64,000 nt of DNA from Lunularia cruciata (Eukaryota > Streptophyta > Marchantiopsida > Lunulariales > Lunulariaceae), in NCBI GenBank assembly GCA_948567375.1, contig OX419758.1, forward strand, positions 20,341,001-20,405,000, read 5' to 3'. Positions 1 to 12,960 of the stretch are shown here, piece by piece. The notes beneath the pieces are model-generated. The model saw only the letters and a list, made by a program, of their open reading frames with translations, was not told the origin of the DNA and did not search any database. The stretch's first letter is position 1, and each line of letters starts with the position of its first letter. The position numbers and the translations under genes are program-made.

Positions 1-854
1 GAAGATCAAGAAATGGGCCCCAATATAAAAGGTTGTGAGAGCAAGCATAAGCAAACAAAAGGCAATAACAACACTAGCCCAAATAGCAAAGAGGCACGAG
101 CCTAATCCTTAGGTCATGAGTTGTTCTAACAAAGAGAATTCGTGATCCATAGGTGGGTTGGTGTTTGGGAAGCAAGGAGAGGAGTGAATATCACTCATAT
201 GAAATCCTTGTGTAAAAGAACCCAAAGTGAGTGGGGAGAAGGAATCAATTTTATTGAACAAGGAGGCGTGTTCTAAATAGGAGACTTCCTTTTCTTAGAT
301 TGAAGTATTCTACAAAGGCAATGGAGGTGAGCCAGAGTAGGGCATGGAAGTGCAATCACCCTTGTGGCCATGGTGGTGTTGTGTAATACCAATAGGTAGA
401 CATATTATCTAGAGGTGAAAATTGGTTTGGTAACATCAAAGAGGATGTTATATATGATGGATTAAGTAGATCAGATAGAGGTATTACCAAAAGAGTACTT
501 CTACTTATAGAGCAAGAGTCAAGAATAGCCTGAGCTAATTTTGGAGACATAAACGGATGAATTAGGCCTAGAAAACATGTAGTTTCCCTCCCCCAATTTA
601 AGAAAGGCTGGCCTTTTCTTCTCTCATGTTTGTCTCATTGAGAGCTTTCCAGCGGTAACTCACCCATGTGATTTTGAGATTCCTACAAGAAAATTCTCTA
701 GAGAATTTCTTTGATCAAATTTGTTTGACCAACCATATAGGACAAGGATTGACAGGTCACCCATCCAAGCAATTTATCTAAAGGTGAAGCTTGCTGACAT
801 GTAACCAGTCCATATATCTGATTCAAAGGTGGAGTTTCCTTTGAGGGATCCTCT
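1..854. other. unassigned repeat-like sequence
   Basis: No coding sequence, RNA gene or recognisable element is seen here. Short ORFs on both strands have no recognisable motif. Low CpG content resembles the retroelement-derived parts of the window. Confidence 0.4.
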
Positions 855-2883
855 TTGCTATATAATAAAGAAAATGTGCTCCTTTGGGGCATCGGAGTAT
901 TGAGTGTGAAGCTTGTGTTTTCTCACTTGTATTTCTCTTGGAGAGTTCTCTTTTCCTTAGAGTATTACATGTTGGAAATGTTGGATCACCTCACCACCAA
1001 GAGAGAAAATGACATTGTGGTGGATGAGGAGGAGGATATTCCAATATCCTTACTACAACTCAAGAAGACTCCTCCTCTAACACCAAAAGTTGAGATAGTG
1101 CAAAGCTCACTTGTGGTGCCTTTTGAAGGGAACGGATGGTGACTCCACCCCATTTTTCTATACATGAAGAAGTATAAATGACAACATCTCAATTGCAGGA
1201 GAGGAGGTTCTTGAGTGCAAAGAAGAGGAAGGGTTTAAGGAGACAACTCTCTTAAGACTTGGACAAAGTGATTGCATCTTTACAGGCTACTACTAAAATT
1301 GTAGCAACATTTGAAGTGTTGAGGAGTAGAATGTCATTGAGGGAGAATGGAATGCTGAGTTCTCCACCAAGATCCCCTGAAGACCGCACCCTAATGGCCA
1401 TGACACCTGTTTGTGACCACTCCCAAAACCAAGAAGTGGCCCCAATACCACAATAAGGAGAAATGAGGGCCAGCCCAACCTCACCATCCTACAAGGAGCT
1501 AGGACTAGACTATCTTGTGAATTAGCCACCTCTATTGACCTAGGTTATTCACATGTTGGGGCCAATCTTGAAAGCTATGGAAGGCTTGTTGCCAAAGTAT
1601 TGGGACATTGACCTGATTGTGCAAATTACAAGCATTTGATATAATTCTTACACTATCAAATCTAGAAGGCATTTGGGAGAAGCTATGAGCAAAAAAGGAG
1701 TTGACTGAGGCTCATGTTGGTATTGTGTGCCAAGAGACTCAACTGGCTGAGCTTTAGGGACATTGCCAATATTTGGAGTGGAAGTTGGACCAATTGGCAG
1801 CTTGTGAGGTCATGTTGTTTGCAAGAGGGTCTATGGTCAAAATTGTCACCATGAGCAAACTTTGGCAGGTCAGACCAGACAAGGAACAATTGTCATGGGT
1901 GCCAACTTATCACAAGTTTGCAAGCTACAAGAGGCTCTTAAAAAAATGGCATAGAGCCAGGGGGAGCCAAAGGAGAACAAGATATCTTGTTTGTGAACCA
2001 AAAGGTGTGAAAAAAGGATAATGATACCTTGTTGGAATAGTACCAAATAGGGCTGTACCAAGCAAAGGCTAAACTTGTAGTGATGAAGGTTGGTACTGCC
2101 TAGTACAAGCAAGGATTTGTAGACTACAAGGCAGCCCATGAAGAGAAATTGAAGAAGAAGGAACGAGAGATGGACCTGATGAAAAAAGAGATATCAAGAG
2201 CACAATAACAAATTGCATGCATAGATTCCAATGTGCTAACACTTAAGGGGAAGTCCAAGCATCATGTTGAGGAGATGAAGAAGAAGCACAAGGAGCAATT
2301 GAGTGTTAGGGATGAGGAGGTAATGTCTCTCAAGTGGGAACCAAAGGTTCCCCTTAGCCAAAGTGACAAAGACAAGCATGCCCTTAATGTGGAGGTGGAG
2401 AAGGCCTAGATGCACATTGAGACACTGACCATGATTGTCAATGGCCAAAAAGATTGTGAGTAGATCCTCCTTGTGCATATCAGGAAAGAGGTGGACATGG
2501 AAGTGCAATCCATCCGGGATACCCTAGATGAGGTGCAGATGCGAGTGATCACAATAGTGGAGGACATTGCAAACCAGCTAAAACCATAGGTGAGAGAATT
2601 GGTGCTAACCCAAGTTCATCATGCAAAGCTCCAGGAGTTGAAGTCAGAGATACATGCCCTAAGAATGAAGAAGTATTCATTGGAGAAATTGGCCAAGGTG
2701 GACAAGAAGCTGCAAAAGCACATTTATGAAAATTTTGACAGTGTCTTATCCAAGGTCAGCCAAGAGCTAGAAGAATATGGGGAGCATGAAGATGAGCTTA
2801 GTTTAAATGCAAGAGAGAAGATGCATCGGGAAAGCCAAGTGGTCAGGGAACTAGAGACTAGTGAAACCCTTATACATATGTAA
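855..2883 (+). pseudogene. degenerate coiled-coil ORF, probably retroelement-derived
   Basis: The + strand carries a run of broken reading frames with strongly charged, Lys/Glu/Leu-rich content. An early acidic patch (about 1015-1060) reads DEEEDIPISLLQLKK. The last open piece (2590-2883, 97 aa) is a predicted coiled coil rich in heptad-like Leu/Lys/Glu. Several TAG stops interrupt the frame between 1690 and 2590. Function is unknown. The same kind of coiled-coil coding sequence lies at 9.05 kb, 29.8-31.9 kb and 62.5-64 kb, in or beside LTRs, so a transposon origin is more likely than a host gene. A TATA box follows about 155 bases after the final stop, as expected if the ORF sits in an LTR U3 region. 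Confidence 0.45.
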
Positions 2884-3039
2884 GATAGTTTACACACTTA
2901 GGGTGTGGTTTTTATGCTACAACCATCAGAGTCATCCAACCATTGGAGTTAGCCCTCATCATGGTGAGAGTCCATCATAGTCAAGCATCATCATGATGGC
3001 CTGCCCATGGGGATCAGACTTCAGCGGAGGAATGACGTG

Positions 3040-3047
3040 TATATAAG
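3040..3047 (+). promoter_or_regulatory. TATA box with adjacent ACGT element
   Basis: The sequence TATATAAG lies directly downstream of TGACGT (3033-3038), a bZIP-type ACGT core. It lies 3' of the coiled-coil pseudogene on the same strand. Promoter activity is inferred from sequence only. Confidence 0.35.
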
Positions 3048-3049
3048 TA

Positions 3050-5453
3050 GAGCAATGGTCATGTATAGTAGGACAATTTTTGCATTACCATGTCATCAGG
3101 ACCCCTCTTCTAACACCTAGCTAGAAGTCTTTAATTGGTAGAGTAGACAATAGGTGCCCTTTTGTAAGTGGCGCCATCATCACATTAATTGGGTAGGATA
3201 GAGTAGATACTTTATGACTAGTACCAATTGGTTTAGAGCTTAACCTAGGAATTGTGGCATCACAGAAATGTGGATACGTCCCATCATTTTGTAGTAGAAA
3301 GTATAAGGGGAATCACTCTGATATAATATGAGTTTAGAGTTTACTTGTTCATCTGAGTATAGTTTAGCTCATGCTTGTGCAGAATTACAAGCTTCATCAT
3401 TTTGTTACCCATAATAGTGTGTATGGTCAAGTTATAAGTTTTTTGTGTATGTATGAATGAACCTTTATGTTGGAGATAATGCAATAAGGACCCCTATGAT
3501 CCTTAGTGTCCAAGTCAATATTTTGTATGATTTGTGATAGTTGGGTAGAGTAGTGGTGAAGAACTCAAAGAAAGAACACAAATGCTGAGGTGCAAGAAGG
3601 CAATCAGGCTTGACCAGGGTGTTGGATCCTTGGGTATTCTGAAGTATTGAGGCAATATACTGACTAACCACAAGGGCTGTGAGTATTGTGAAGTACCATG
3701 GGTAAGAAAAGGCCCCTCTAGTCATGAACTTGCAATATAGCGGTAAGGTACACCTTTTGGGAAAGGTAGAACATCTTCATTGGTGTTTTAGTATGCATAA
3801 TATAGGTGACAACAAGGGTATAGACCTTTGGGGCCAATGACCTCCAATATAGATTGAACCATCACCTTAAGGAGCCAAGAGCCAAGATATCTTTTGTGAA
3901 TGTGTTTTGTATGTGTGGTTTTTCTTTTCTATATTGTACCACTATGGAGTGCAATATCCTCTTATGGGAGTTGTCCCCCCAAGAGGATAAAGATGTAAGA
4001 ATAGATGACTTGTGACAAAGTGACATTGATTCTTTCATGACTAGCCATTTCCAAATTGTATCCTTGTGGGAATGACCTGTTCTTGCTGGTTATACTATTA
4101 ATATGTTAACATTGGGTGTCACAATCTTATACCCAAGTTACCTACAAATACTTAGGCCAAGCTCAAGCTAGGCATTCAAAGTTTCACTCACTTGAAATTC
4201 CCAATGTGATCTTCCACTCTGGTCTTCCATTCTCCTATTTCTATCCTTGGTATTTTACATTTTAGGTCCATTCTTTTAGAGTGGGTGATTTGCATATCCC
4301 TTAAACCTCCAAAATATGGTTTTTTCTCCTATAAATAGACCATGTTGATCTCTATGTCTATGATTTGCTACATTATATCTCCCAATCCAGCATAAATATC
4401 TAAAAATGGTGATGATAGGAAGCATTAGTTGAACCACTTTAAGTGTAAGTCTATGATCTACTTTAATCTTACATCAATTTATTAAATTGGTAGAATAGGA
4501 ACAAATAGTTAAACACTTGAATCAAAACTCCTCCTTTGAAGCAACTTGTATATTTGTAAGAGGATCAAAGTCCAATTCTTCTACTTCTTAAATCTACTCT
4601 ATAAACTTCTAATCTTGATTGCCTTAATATTATAAGATGGTCTTTTATATCTCACTTTAGTTTTAATTTATGGCTTTAACCTTGCCATAAAGTATTTGGT
4701 CAACAACACTCTTATCCTTACCATGGTATTCTTTACTTTTATCGTTATTATTTTTAATACTATCTTGAACTTCTTCTCTACCTTATCTATTAAAACTTAC
4801 TCTCCCTCTCCTTGTCTTATGAAAATCACTTCATTCATGAACTATTTAAAGATTTCATTTGGAATAAATTTTATTTTGAGAGCTTTTTTGTAAATCTCCC
4901 AAGTTCATTCTATGGTGGATTATAATCTCTTTGCTATTCCTTATATTATATCAAGGTTGAATCTTCCAAGAAATCAAGCAAGAGAGGAGCTCATTCTTCT
5001 TTTTCTTCACATTGTTTTCAAAACAAGCTTTCTTGAAATCTTGCATGAATATTGAAACATCCGCACATCTATGGTATGATAAAAAGAAACATAAATTTTT
5101 CTTCTTGTGTTCACTTGATATGACTCTTACAAAAGCTTCATCTTTCTTATGTTTCTCTTTTCAAGATCTTCTTCTTTTTAGCTTTCAACTCAAAAAAGAA
5201 AGTATGTATTTCTCTCAAAGTGTTGCTTACAAATGCAAAAGTATAATTCTTATATCTACTTCCACTGAAATTCAAGTCTTTCACTATAGGAGAGAAAATA
5301 ATTTCTCTCATATCTTAAGCTAAATAAGAAGAAAGAATTCAATAAAAGATAAAATAGATTTATTCCATTTCTAGAATGTTCTATTAAAGGAAATACAAAA
5401 GTAAGATTTGAAGCTAATGTAACATTGTTGCTTCTACTACGGTTTTTTAAAAT
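3050..5453. other. unassigned AT-rich sequence
   Basis: No domain, RNA gene or element terminus is recognised. The first 400 bases could be the R-U5 part of the LTR-like unit suggested by the upstream TATA box. The rest (from about 4.2 kb) becomes richer in T and C runs, with only short ORFs lacking recognisable motifs. Confidence 0.35.
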
Positions 5454-5803
5454 CTAATCATTATATTCTACTTCTCAATAATTGTTAAGAGAATCTCCAT
5501 AGTTGATTGGCAAATTTTCTAATGTATATTTACATCTCCTTAATATGAGTCTTAGTCTTCCTTATAAATCTAATCATTGTATTCTACTTGTCAATAATTA
5601 TAAGGAGAACCTACATAGCTGATTTCCAAAGTTTCCAATAGATATTTTTATCTTCTTAGTGATGAATCTTAGTCTTCCTTATAAATCTAATCATTATATT
5701 ATACTTCTTAATAGTCTTAAAGAGAATCTCCATAGCTGAGTTGCAAAGTTTTCAATAAATATCTACATCTTCTTATTAATGACTCTCAGTCTTCCTCCAA
5801 AAT
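5454..5803 (+). repeat. three-copy tandem repeat, unit 116-117 bp
   Basis: Three consecutive diverged units start at 5454, 5570 and 5687. Each begins CTAATCATT and ends in AGTCTTCCTTATAAAT or a variant of it. Shared internal blocks include GAGAATCTCCATAG and CAAAGTTTTC. The period is constant to within one base despite many substitutions, so this is an old tandem duplication. No function is evident. Confidence 0.8.
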
Positions 5804-8020
5804 AATCCACTAAAAAGTGAAGAATGACTACTAGTGCATTGCATTTATGTCACCTTAAAATTACTTCCAATTAAAATTTGAGCATATGATCAAGGCTCCC
5901 TCTATATCTTCTTGTTGGTTAGATGGTCTGACATATTACACAAGGACAAGCAAGTATCTTTCCTCTCTTTAGTCTTCTTGCCTTTGGATTTACAAGCTTG
6001 AGCTTTGTGGCACTTCTTGTTATAATTATACACATAAACACTACAATCATACACCCTAAACTTGAGCAGCAACAAGATTTGGATCCCATTTACTTCTAGC
6101 AAACTTAAGTTTCTCCATAAAAATGCCAAGCATTTTGACAAGCACTTTGATAAATTTCTATGGTCTTTGTTGCTTTGTGCATTTGGCTTTAGGTGGGTTT
6201 TTGTTGGTGATCTAGACTATATGATGATCTTGCTAATCAAGTGCTTCCATGATGTTAGATTTTTTGATGACTATTTTCATGGGGATTTTTCTTTTTATGG
6301 TGGGTGTAAGTCTCATGCTTTTTGATGCATTGATGTGAAGAGAGGTTTATGAGAAGATCTATCTCAATGTTCATCTTATGAGACCTGATTCCTTTTTATA
6401 TGTGTAAGTTGGTGAGCAAATAAAGATGGAGAGAGGAAAGGACTAGTGATGATTTTGTTTTTATGTCTTATTTTGAAGATAATATACCTATAATAACAAT
6501 CAATCTTCCACAATTCCCTTTTTCTTCTCTATGCAAGGCAATATTCCAACCTTCCACATGATGATAGTTACAAAATCCATTGGTTATTGGTAGATTGGAG
6601 GTCTTTGTGTAAGAGGAAATACACTAATTCAAATATGTATTTTAGGTATTCTTACCTTTTGGTAAACCTATATGCAAAGCTATGGTTGATGTACGTTTAA
6701 GATCTATAGGGACACTCTTTTACCTCAAGAACTATGTAAAATTTTTGAAAGAGGTTAAAGATGACTTTGATAACAAGCAATATTAAGACCTCAAAAATTA
6801 TTAGGAGAAAGTACAAACACATTTTCTTGTTTAAGCTCCATGAAGTGCTTGAGAGGTTAAAGCAAACCAAACATTAGAAGATAGTTTTGGGTCAAGAATA
6901 AACCATGGTATTAAATTGAAGACTATGTCAAGCACAAGAGAACTTCTTTTCAAAGACACAAGAGTTTTTTCATGTGATCTTATTGAAGAACTATATGAAC
7001 TTTAGGAAATTGTATTTGTCTACCAATCAAATAGTAACATCCTTGTTTTATGCAAAGGAGTACATTTTAAGGAAATAATGCTCTGTAATAAGACAAGCAA
7101 AAGACATTTTGTGTATAGGTTAGAAGAGCACATTGGTTCAATCAAGAGAGAAAGAGGGTCCATTTGTTGCAACAAATTCTGAATAAAATGGTTGCATCCA
7201 AAGTACCTAAGTGTAGAGATGAATAGATTGAATATCAAAAGATAAATTTTAGGTGAAAGATCTTCTATATGCCAGAAGGTTAAGTCTTGAGTGGATTAAT
7301 GGAGATGCTTTTTATCTTCTTTTTGAAACCTAGACCAAAGGTTACAACTAAGCATTCAAAAACACCCAAAGTGCAAAATTGTTCAAGATTATTAATAGAA
7401 GGTAGTTAAAAGATATAAAGAAGAACTAGCAAATATTAAACACAATTTAAGTTAGATGTTAAAGTTTGATGCAACTCTTTTATTTACTTGGGACTTGATC
7501 TATTTTGCATTCAAATATTTGGGCTTTTTAGTTTATTTATATTTATATATTTATTTTTAGTAGTTATTTTATTTGAGACTTCTAAGTTTTAATTTCATTT
7601 GAATCTTAAAATTTTATGGTTTTGTTTTGTTATATTCTATAATGATTTTTTGACCTTATGAAAATTTTCTTGTCCTTGCTAATAAATTATTTAATATTGA
7701 TCATCCACTTGATATTAGAATAAGAAATAAAAAATAAAAAATATTTTATTCTATACTATAGAGTCTAGACTCTCATTTTAGATACTTTACATGTCTAAGT
7801 TCCTAAGGCTTATTGTTTAAATTTTGATCTAACAATGCACAAGAAGTAAATGCATTGATTCAAGTCTACTAGAACTATTTGCAAAGTTTAACTTTGAAAA
7901 CAAGAATCAACTTGCCAAATTATCAAGTAGGTGGATACAACATGCAATAAAATACAACACCCATCTCTTTATGTGGTAACCCAATATAGACCAAATAGTG
8001 GTAAAGTGGTAGGAACAGGT
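5804..8020. other. unassigned AT-rich sequence
   Basis: No gene or element is recognised. Stretches such as 7490-7770 are strongly AT-rich. Short ORFs are present on both strands without motifs. Confidence 0.35.
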
Positions 8021-8990
8021 TGTTACCTCAAGGATACGGGTAGGAAATGTCTAGAATTGAAAAAGAATATCACTAACTTGCAGTTCATTAATTATTGCAT
8101 ATTTAACCTCTTGGGTAGGAAATACTCCCAAGAGAGTGTAGTGTCATCCTCTATGTTACATTACAGGAAAGGGAAAAATAGCAATTACTTTCACTACAAG
8201 TAGGTTCCACAAAAACCTTGAAGGTGATTGTTCATTCCACTCCTAAGGTTGCTCCACTCCAAAGATGTCAACTCCAAAGGAGTCTGAGCATTGAACAAAT
8301 GTCTTTGTCTTTCACTTTCATGGTACTTTCATTGCTCCAACTCATTTATGATTCTTCAATATAGTGCTTTGCTCATTCAGACCTCAAGGATCACACACTC
8401 CAAACAAGAGAGAATATCTTCCTACACTCAAGTACTCATAACCCTACTACAAAGGTTTTTTCACTTTTACTCAATGAAAGCATACATTGACACTTGGGTT
8501 GCAAACAATCAGCAATAAAGAATGTGTAGATCTCTTGCTAAATTATGATCAATAATGAATGAACTTGATTTCAATTGGGCTTAAGCATTCAATATTTTCC
8601 CTTGCACAACACCAAAGATCTAATGGTGGAAGTACCAATCTAATGGTGAGAGATCTAAAGATCTTCTGCCCATATTTACAGTATACAAATTGATTTTAAT
8701 CCTATCTTTAATCATAATCCTATCTTATTATAAGCACAAGTTAATTAGGCACCTCATATGTGTTAGAGAAGGAGTCAAGTCTTTTCCAAAGATAATTTGA
8801 AATTTATGCACCTTTGGAATTGCAACTAAAAAGGTCTATACAAATTTGAAGGCCTTCATCTCCAAAGGTTTCTCCAACTCCAATGGCTTTCATCCTCAAA
8901 GTATTTACAACTACCAATGTGTGTATAACTATAAAGCTCATACAACTAAAATGATTTCTCTGCTCCAAATACTACTATAAAGAATAAAAT
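8021..8990 (-). repeat. LTR-like 3' end (R-U5), family D copy D1
   Basis: On the + strand this begins with TGTTACCTC, i.e. an LTR ending in CA on the minus strand. It shares dispersed blocks with D2 (44392) and D3 (61531), including a CTCTTGGGTAGGAA-type block followed by CTCCCAAGAGAG, and the CCTAATCCTATC region near its far end. B1 and B2 share the first of these blocks, so B and D are related LTR families. The right (U3) boundary is not visible. The coiled-coil ORF next to it may belong to the same LTR. Confidence 0.5.
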
Positions 8991-9051
8991 TTGCTACTAA
9001 CTATTCTTAAGAGGAGTTATCTTCCTTTGGTTGCATTCTTTGTGATCTCCA

Positions 9052-9369
9052 TCAATTGATCCTAAAGATTTTGAAAGAATTTTTCTTCTTTGTGCTTGTA
9101 GCTTCTTCTTTGGTATTGAAGAGATCTATGGTTTTGTTGGTGATTATCTCCTCCAAGGCAGGTTGGTTTGTTGCTAGGGCCTCCTTCTCCTTCTTGAGTT
9201 CTTCTTGTGCAACTTCCTTCTTGTATTCCTCCATCACCTTTGAGAATTTTGGGAATTTTGAGACTCCAAATGCTTGTAACATTTGATATAGACCTCTAAA
9301 TGCTTTGATTTTGGTGTCAAGGGAAAGCTCTTGAGTAGACACTTGTAATAAAATAAAGATTGATCCCAT
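9052..9369 (-). CDS. 105-aa coiled-coil protein, probable LTR-encoded ORF remnant
   Basis: An open frame of 105 codons is rich in Lys and Glu, with the block MEEYKKEVAQEELKKEKEA (residues about 66-84) predicted to form a coiled coil. It matches no family I can name. It sits immediately upstream, in the minus-strand sense, of the D1 LTR end. D3 has the same arrangement at 61.5-64 kb. It is more likely a fragment of a larger transposon-encoded coiled-coil protein than a host gene. No stop codons interrupt this piece, but no extension is recognisable on either side. Confidence 0.4.
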   Translation of the reverse strand: MGSIFILLQVSTQELSLDTKIKAFRGLYQMLQAFGVSKFPKFSKVMEEYKKEVAQEELKKEKEALATNQPALEEIITNKTIDLFNTKEEATSTKKKNSFKIFRIN

Positions 9370-10475
9370 TTACATGTGTAATCATAAAGATATCAGCTCC
9401 AAAATATGCACAATAAAATTCCTTTTGAAATTGAAGACTCTTTGGAGTAGGGTTTGGGAGAAATACTCTTTGTACCCAAGTTCTTAGTATCTATCTTTGT
9501 ACTTTGGCATGTGTGAATCTAGATACCAATAATACTCAAGTAAGATGTTTTCTTCCTTTAGCATGAAATATATTATAGCATTACTAAAAGGACAAAATTC
9601 CAGATTTTGTAAAAAGTTTTGCACTATATTTTCATACCAATATCTTGATATTTTTGCCAAGTTTGAGAGCAAATAAACATGTACTGAATTTACATTGTTA
9701 ATTTTAAATATAGGAAATCAATGACTTATGAGATATGGGTACCCATAAATTTGATGAGAAACCTCTTAATCTATCTTAAAAATATGTTACAAGAATGTAG
9801 CAATTATAGTAAATGTTTATGGATCACCTTCCATTAGTAAAATTTTGCAATATTATACATAAAAGCTTTTGGTATGGATACATGTTTCCAAGTTATTTAC
9901 AAATCATTTTCTGGATGCATTTTCAATTCGGAGAATTGTGTAAAATTGGTTCTTTATTCATCATCTTGGCTTTCTATAATTTTAGTGAGGTATAAAAAAT
10001 TGAATAAAAATTTCTGGACATCAAAATTATTTCAACTACTGAATTAAGAATATAGTTTGAAGGGCATGCTTGACAAAGTGAATATCAATTTTAGTCACAA
10101 GAAAAATCAGTTGGTTTGGTAACTTATCATATTACTTTTGGCGGAAATTTTGGCTTTTGGTTTATTGAATAATCTGTTCCTAACCATTTGCATATTTCTT
10201 TGAAGGGTACGTTACTTCTTCAAGGATCTCATGTTGTGGAAATATGCCAATATTGATGAAAATTTATGATCACGCCTAACATCCGCCATTAGCTATGACA
10301 CTCTTATTTATCTCCATTATTTGTACTACTAGATTAACTTTGAAGTAGGATGAAACTTGTAAGCATATACATGGATTGAATTGTAGTGTATAGTCCAGGT
10401 TAAGTCTAACATTGCATGTTGTATACAATAGATAGCAGTGTTTCTTGAAGTACAAGTACTTCATATTGATTTGGA
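9370..10475. other. unassigned AT-rich sequence
   Basis: No gene or element is recognised. It could be the U3 portion of the D1 LTR, but no terminus can be fixed. Confidence 0.3.
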
Positions 10476-10600
10476 CAATGCTTTGAAGAAAGGACAACCA
10501 TGTATAAAAAATGAAGGATGGGAAGACCCCATCAAGCCATACAAGGGAGAGATGAAAAAGGTAAAAAATCCCCAATAGAGTCTAAATGAGAAATCTACCC
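10476..10600 (-). repeat. dispersed short repeat, copy 1 (longest match with 37.8 kb)
   Basis: The reverse complement shares an extended block with 37768-37890: a TTTCTCAT element, AGACTCTATTGGGG, TTACCTTTT, TCCCTTGT, then GGCTTGATGGGGTCTTCCC and ATCCTTCATTTTT. The remaining copies lie in the 37.7-42.4 kb segment. The family is unidentified. No poly-A tail or Pol III box is evident. Confidence 0.7.
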
Positions 10601-11305
10601 CACATCACCTAAGATATTTGAGCTATGCAAGTTGTGTGGTCTACAAACAACTAGAGCATCCAAAGAAGTATCACCTAGTGTGATTGCTCTCCTATGGATT
10701 GCACCAGCCACTACCCTCTGTAGAGGGATGAACACACGCTATCTAAAATATGCTACAAAGTATGAGAGTGAGAGTGGTACCACCTGGTGCCTAACATGAT
10801 AAGCTCTTGCGCACTCCTTGACAAATGTGTCAAATGCCATGTCCATTGCTCCATATAACTCCAAGGCTAGAGGAACAAGAGGTGACCTTGCTGCATGTTC
10901 CTATACTTGGAGATCTTTAGACCTGTTGCTGCACTAGCCACCCATCCAGGGGGATGGGTAATCACTTCCTCCAACTATATCTTGCATAGGATTTAGAACC
11001 ACAACATCCGCTCTTGTCACCTAATTATCTCGGACCAAGAAAAAGTTTGCCCTCACACATGTTGTCTGCAAGGCATACAAATGCTCCTTCCGAGCCAAGT
11101 ATCCACTTTCTCGTTCCATAGCAAACACTATGTACCCAATAGCATCATGGGTAGCTATCCTCTTACCTCCAAAAGGACACTATGTCATATGGACCGTTGC
11201 TGCATCTAGTTTAGACCCACACTCAAAAGTGAGTATTGAAGATGTAGATGGGTGGACCAAACCTAGGCAAAACCTCATTGCTATAGAGAAAGTAGCTAGT
11301 GCAAG

Positions 11306-12960
11306 TCAGAATGCCTTAATGCATGGTCGAGCTAGAATCCAATAGCCCACACCCTTGCCAGAGCAAGAGCAAAGATGTGCTCTAGTAGCTTGAGGAATGG
11401 ATGAGTCAACTAAGAGAGAATGTAGCATATGCTTACATTGTCGCTCTATCAAGGAAGACTGAAAACCTCTAGTCCAATTTGACAATAATGAAGTAAAAAA
11501 TGGGAAGTCCTCTTGTGCCTGTGTGGATAGACTATCTCTTGTTTGCCGCAATAACATTTGGAGACAAAAAGCTCCCCTCTCCACCTCTATCACATAAGTC
11601 TCCAAGACCGGCCACAAAATCAACAACCACAAAATAAGAAGAAAATAGGGGTGCAAAGAGAGCTCAACTACTCAAAAATACTATAGGTGCAGTCTCCTCC
11701 ATTGATAACAAGCCAACCCCTCCACATGAGATTGGTAGAGCCACCTGTCTATGTGCCAAACCCCTTGTCACACACTCAAATGTCCTTGGTCTAATAATAT
11801 CACCAAAGACTTCTATAATCCTCCTATCAAAGGCTCTTAGATGTGATAGGAAGGAAGAAGAAGGAGGAATTGTATGTATGAGGTAGGACACTCAACGAGC
11901 AATACTAGAGGAGAGTTTACCAAATGCCACTTGTGGATTTCCTAGTAATAGAAGGTCATCCACATGGAGAACATCCTCTGCAAAGGCAATGTCTAAGAAG
12001 CATGTGACAAAATCCTCAAATCCTATTGGCACTCCAAGAATATGTAGTCCGTTTGTAGATGTGATACACCCCTCTAGAAGCTCAAGATGGGGAGGGATAC
12101 CTAAAGAGGACCATGCCTTGCACTTTGATACCTTAACTCTCAAGCCTACTAGATGTAGCTCGGTAGTCAAGTGGTCAAAGGCCTGCCTAATTTGATCTAC
12201 AACACCCATGATGTGTGTATCATCTGCCAAGGAGAGAAATACACAACCTGGCATGGCCAAAGTAGTAGATAGGAGAGCTCTAAAGTGAGCCATGGCAAAT
12301 AAGGGTCCCCCTAAAGGATCTCCTTGACTTGTACCTGCAATTGACTCCAAGATGGTAACTCCCTCTTGTGAACCACCATGCTGGTAGTAAAGGGAAGTAG
12401 GAGAGCCATAAAGAGACCAAACAAAAAGGAATAAGATACACCAAAGATCTACCAGCCTCCCTAAGCTCTCTAAAGATTAATGCCTATGAGATGCTATTAA
12501 AAGCATTCTCAACATCCACTTATAGGATGACCAACTCTAGATGGATATCTATGAGTGCCCTAATGCCTACAGATATAGTGTTACATCCTCCAAGTGTAGC
12601 TTCTCCAAGTTGATGTGGATTGAGGTGCTGTCAAAAGTGAGAATGTTGTTGAAAGACAATGGTACAACTGACCAAATGCAAAAAGATCTCTCTAATAGAA
12701 ATTGGTCTAATGCTCCATGTGTCCTTCTCCATCACAAGAAGTTGAATAGCATCTAACACCCAAATAACAAACATAGGAACGTCTCCTCTCACTATTGCTA
12801 CAGCCACCTGAAACAACTTGTAAAACCACTAGAAGAATCATCTGCATGAAAGCAATCTTTAAGATGCTGATAAACCATCCCTCAAAAGCCTCTTGAGGAA
12901 AGGCGAGGGGCAATGCACAATGCTTGTGCAAAAAGTGACCTATCAAGACATAAAGGCTAT
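11306..12960 (-). pseudogene. LINE (non-LTR) reverse transcriptase remnant
   Basis: Minus-strand frames show the RT core of a non-LTR retrotransposon. A DVENAFNSIS block (motif A, about 12510) is followed by GTSQGDPLGGPLF (motif B, about 12325) and SLADDTHIMG (the catalytic ADD box, about 12230). A thumb/C-terminal region contains QVALPISCGGVGLLS (about 11710-11750). The pieces 12350-11892 and 11891-11664 are in the same frame, separated by a single TGA. A frameshift near 12.63 kb separates the N-terminal RT part (12816-12631). The SLADDTHI and GGPLF wording differs from the usual plant L1 form (FADD, SPYLF), which suggests another LINE clade. The element is dead. No poly-A tail or target duplication was found. 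Confidence 0.8.
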
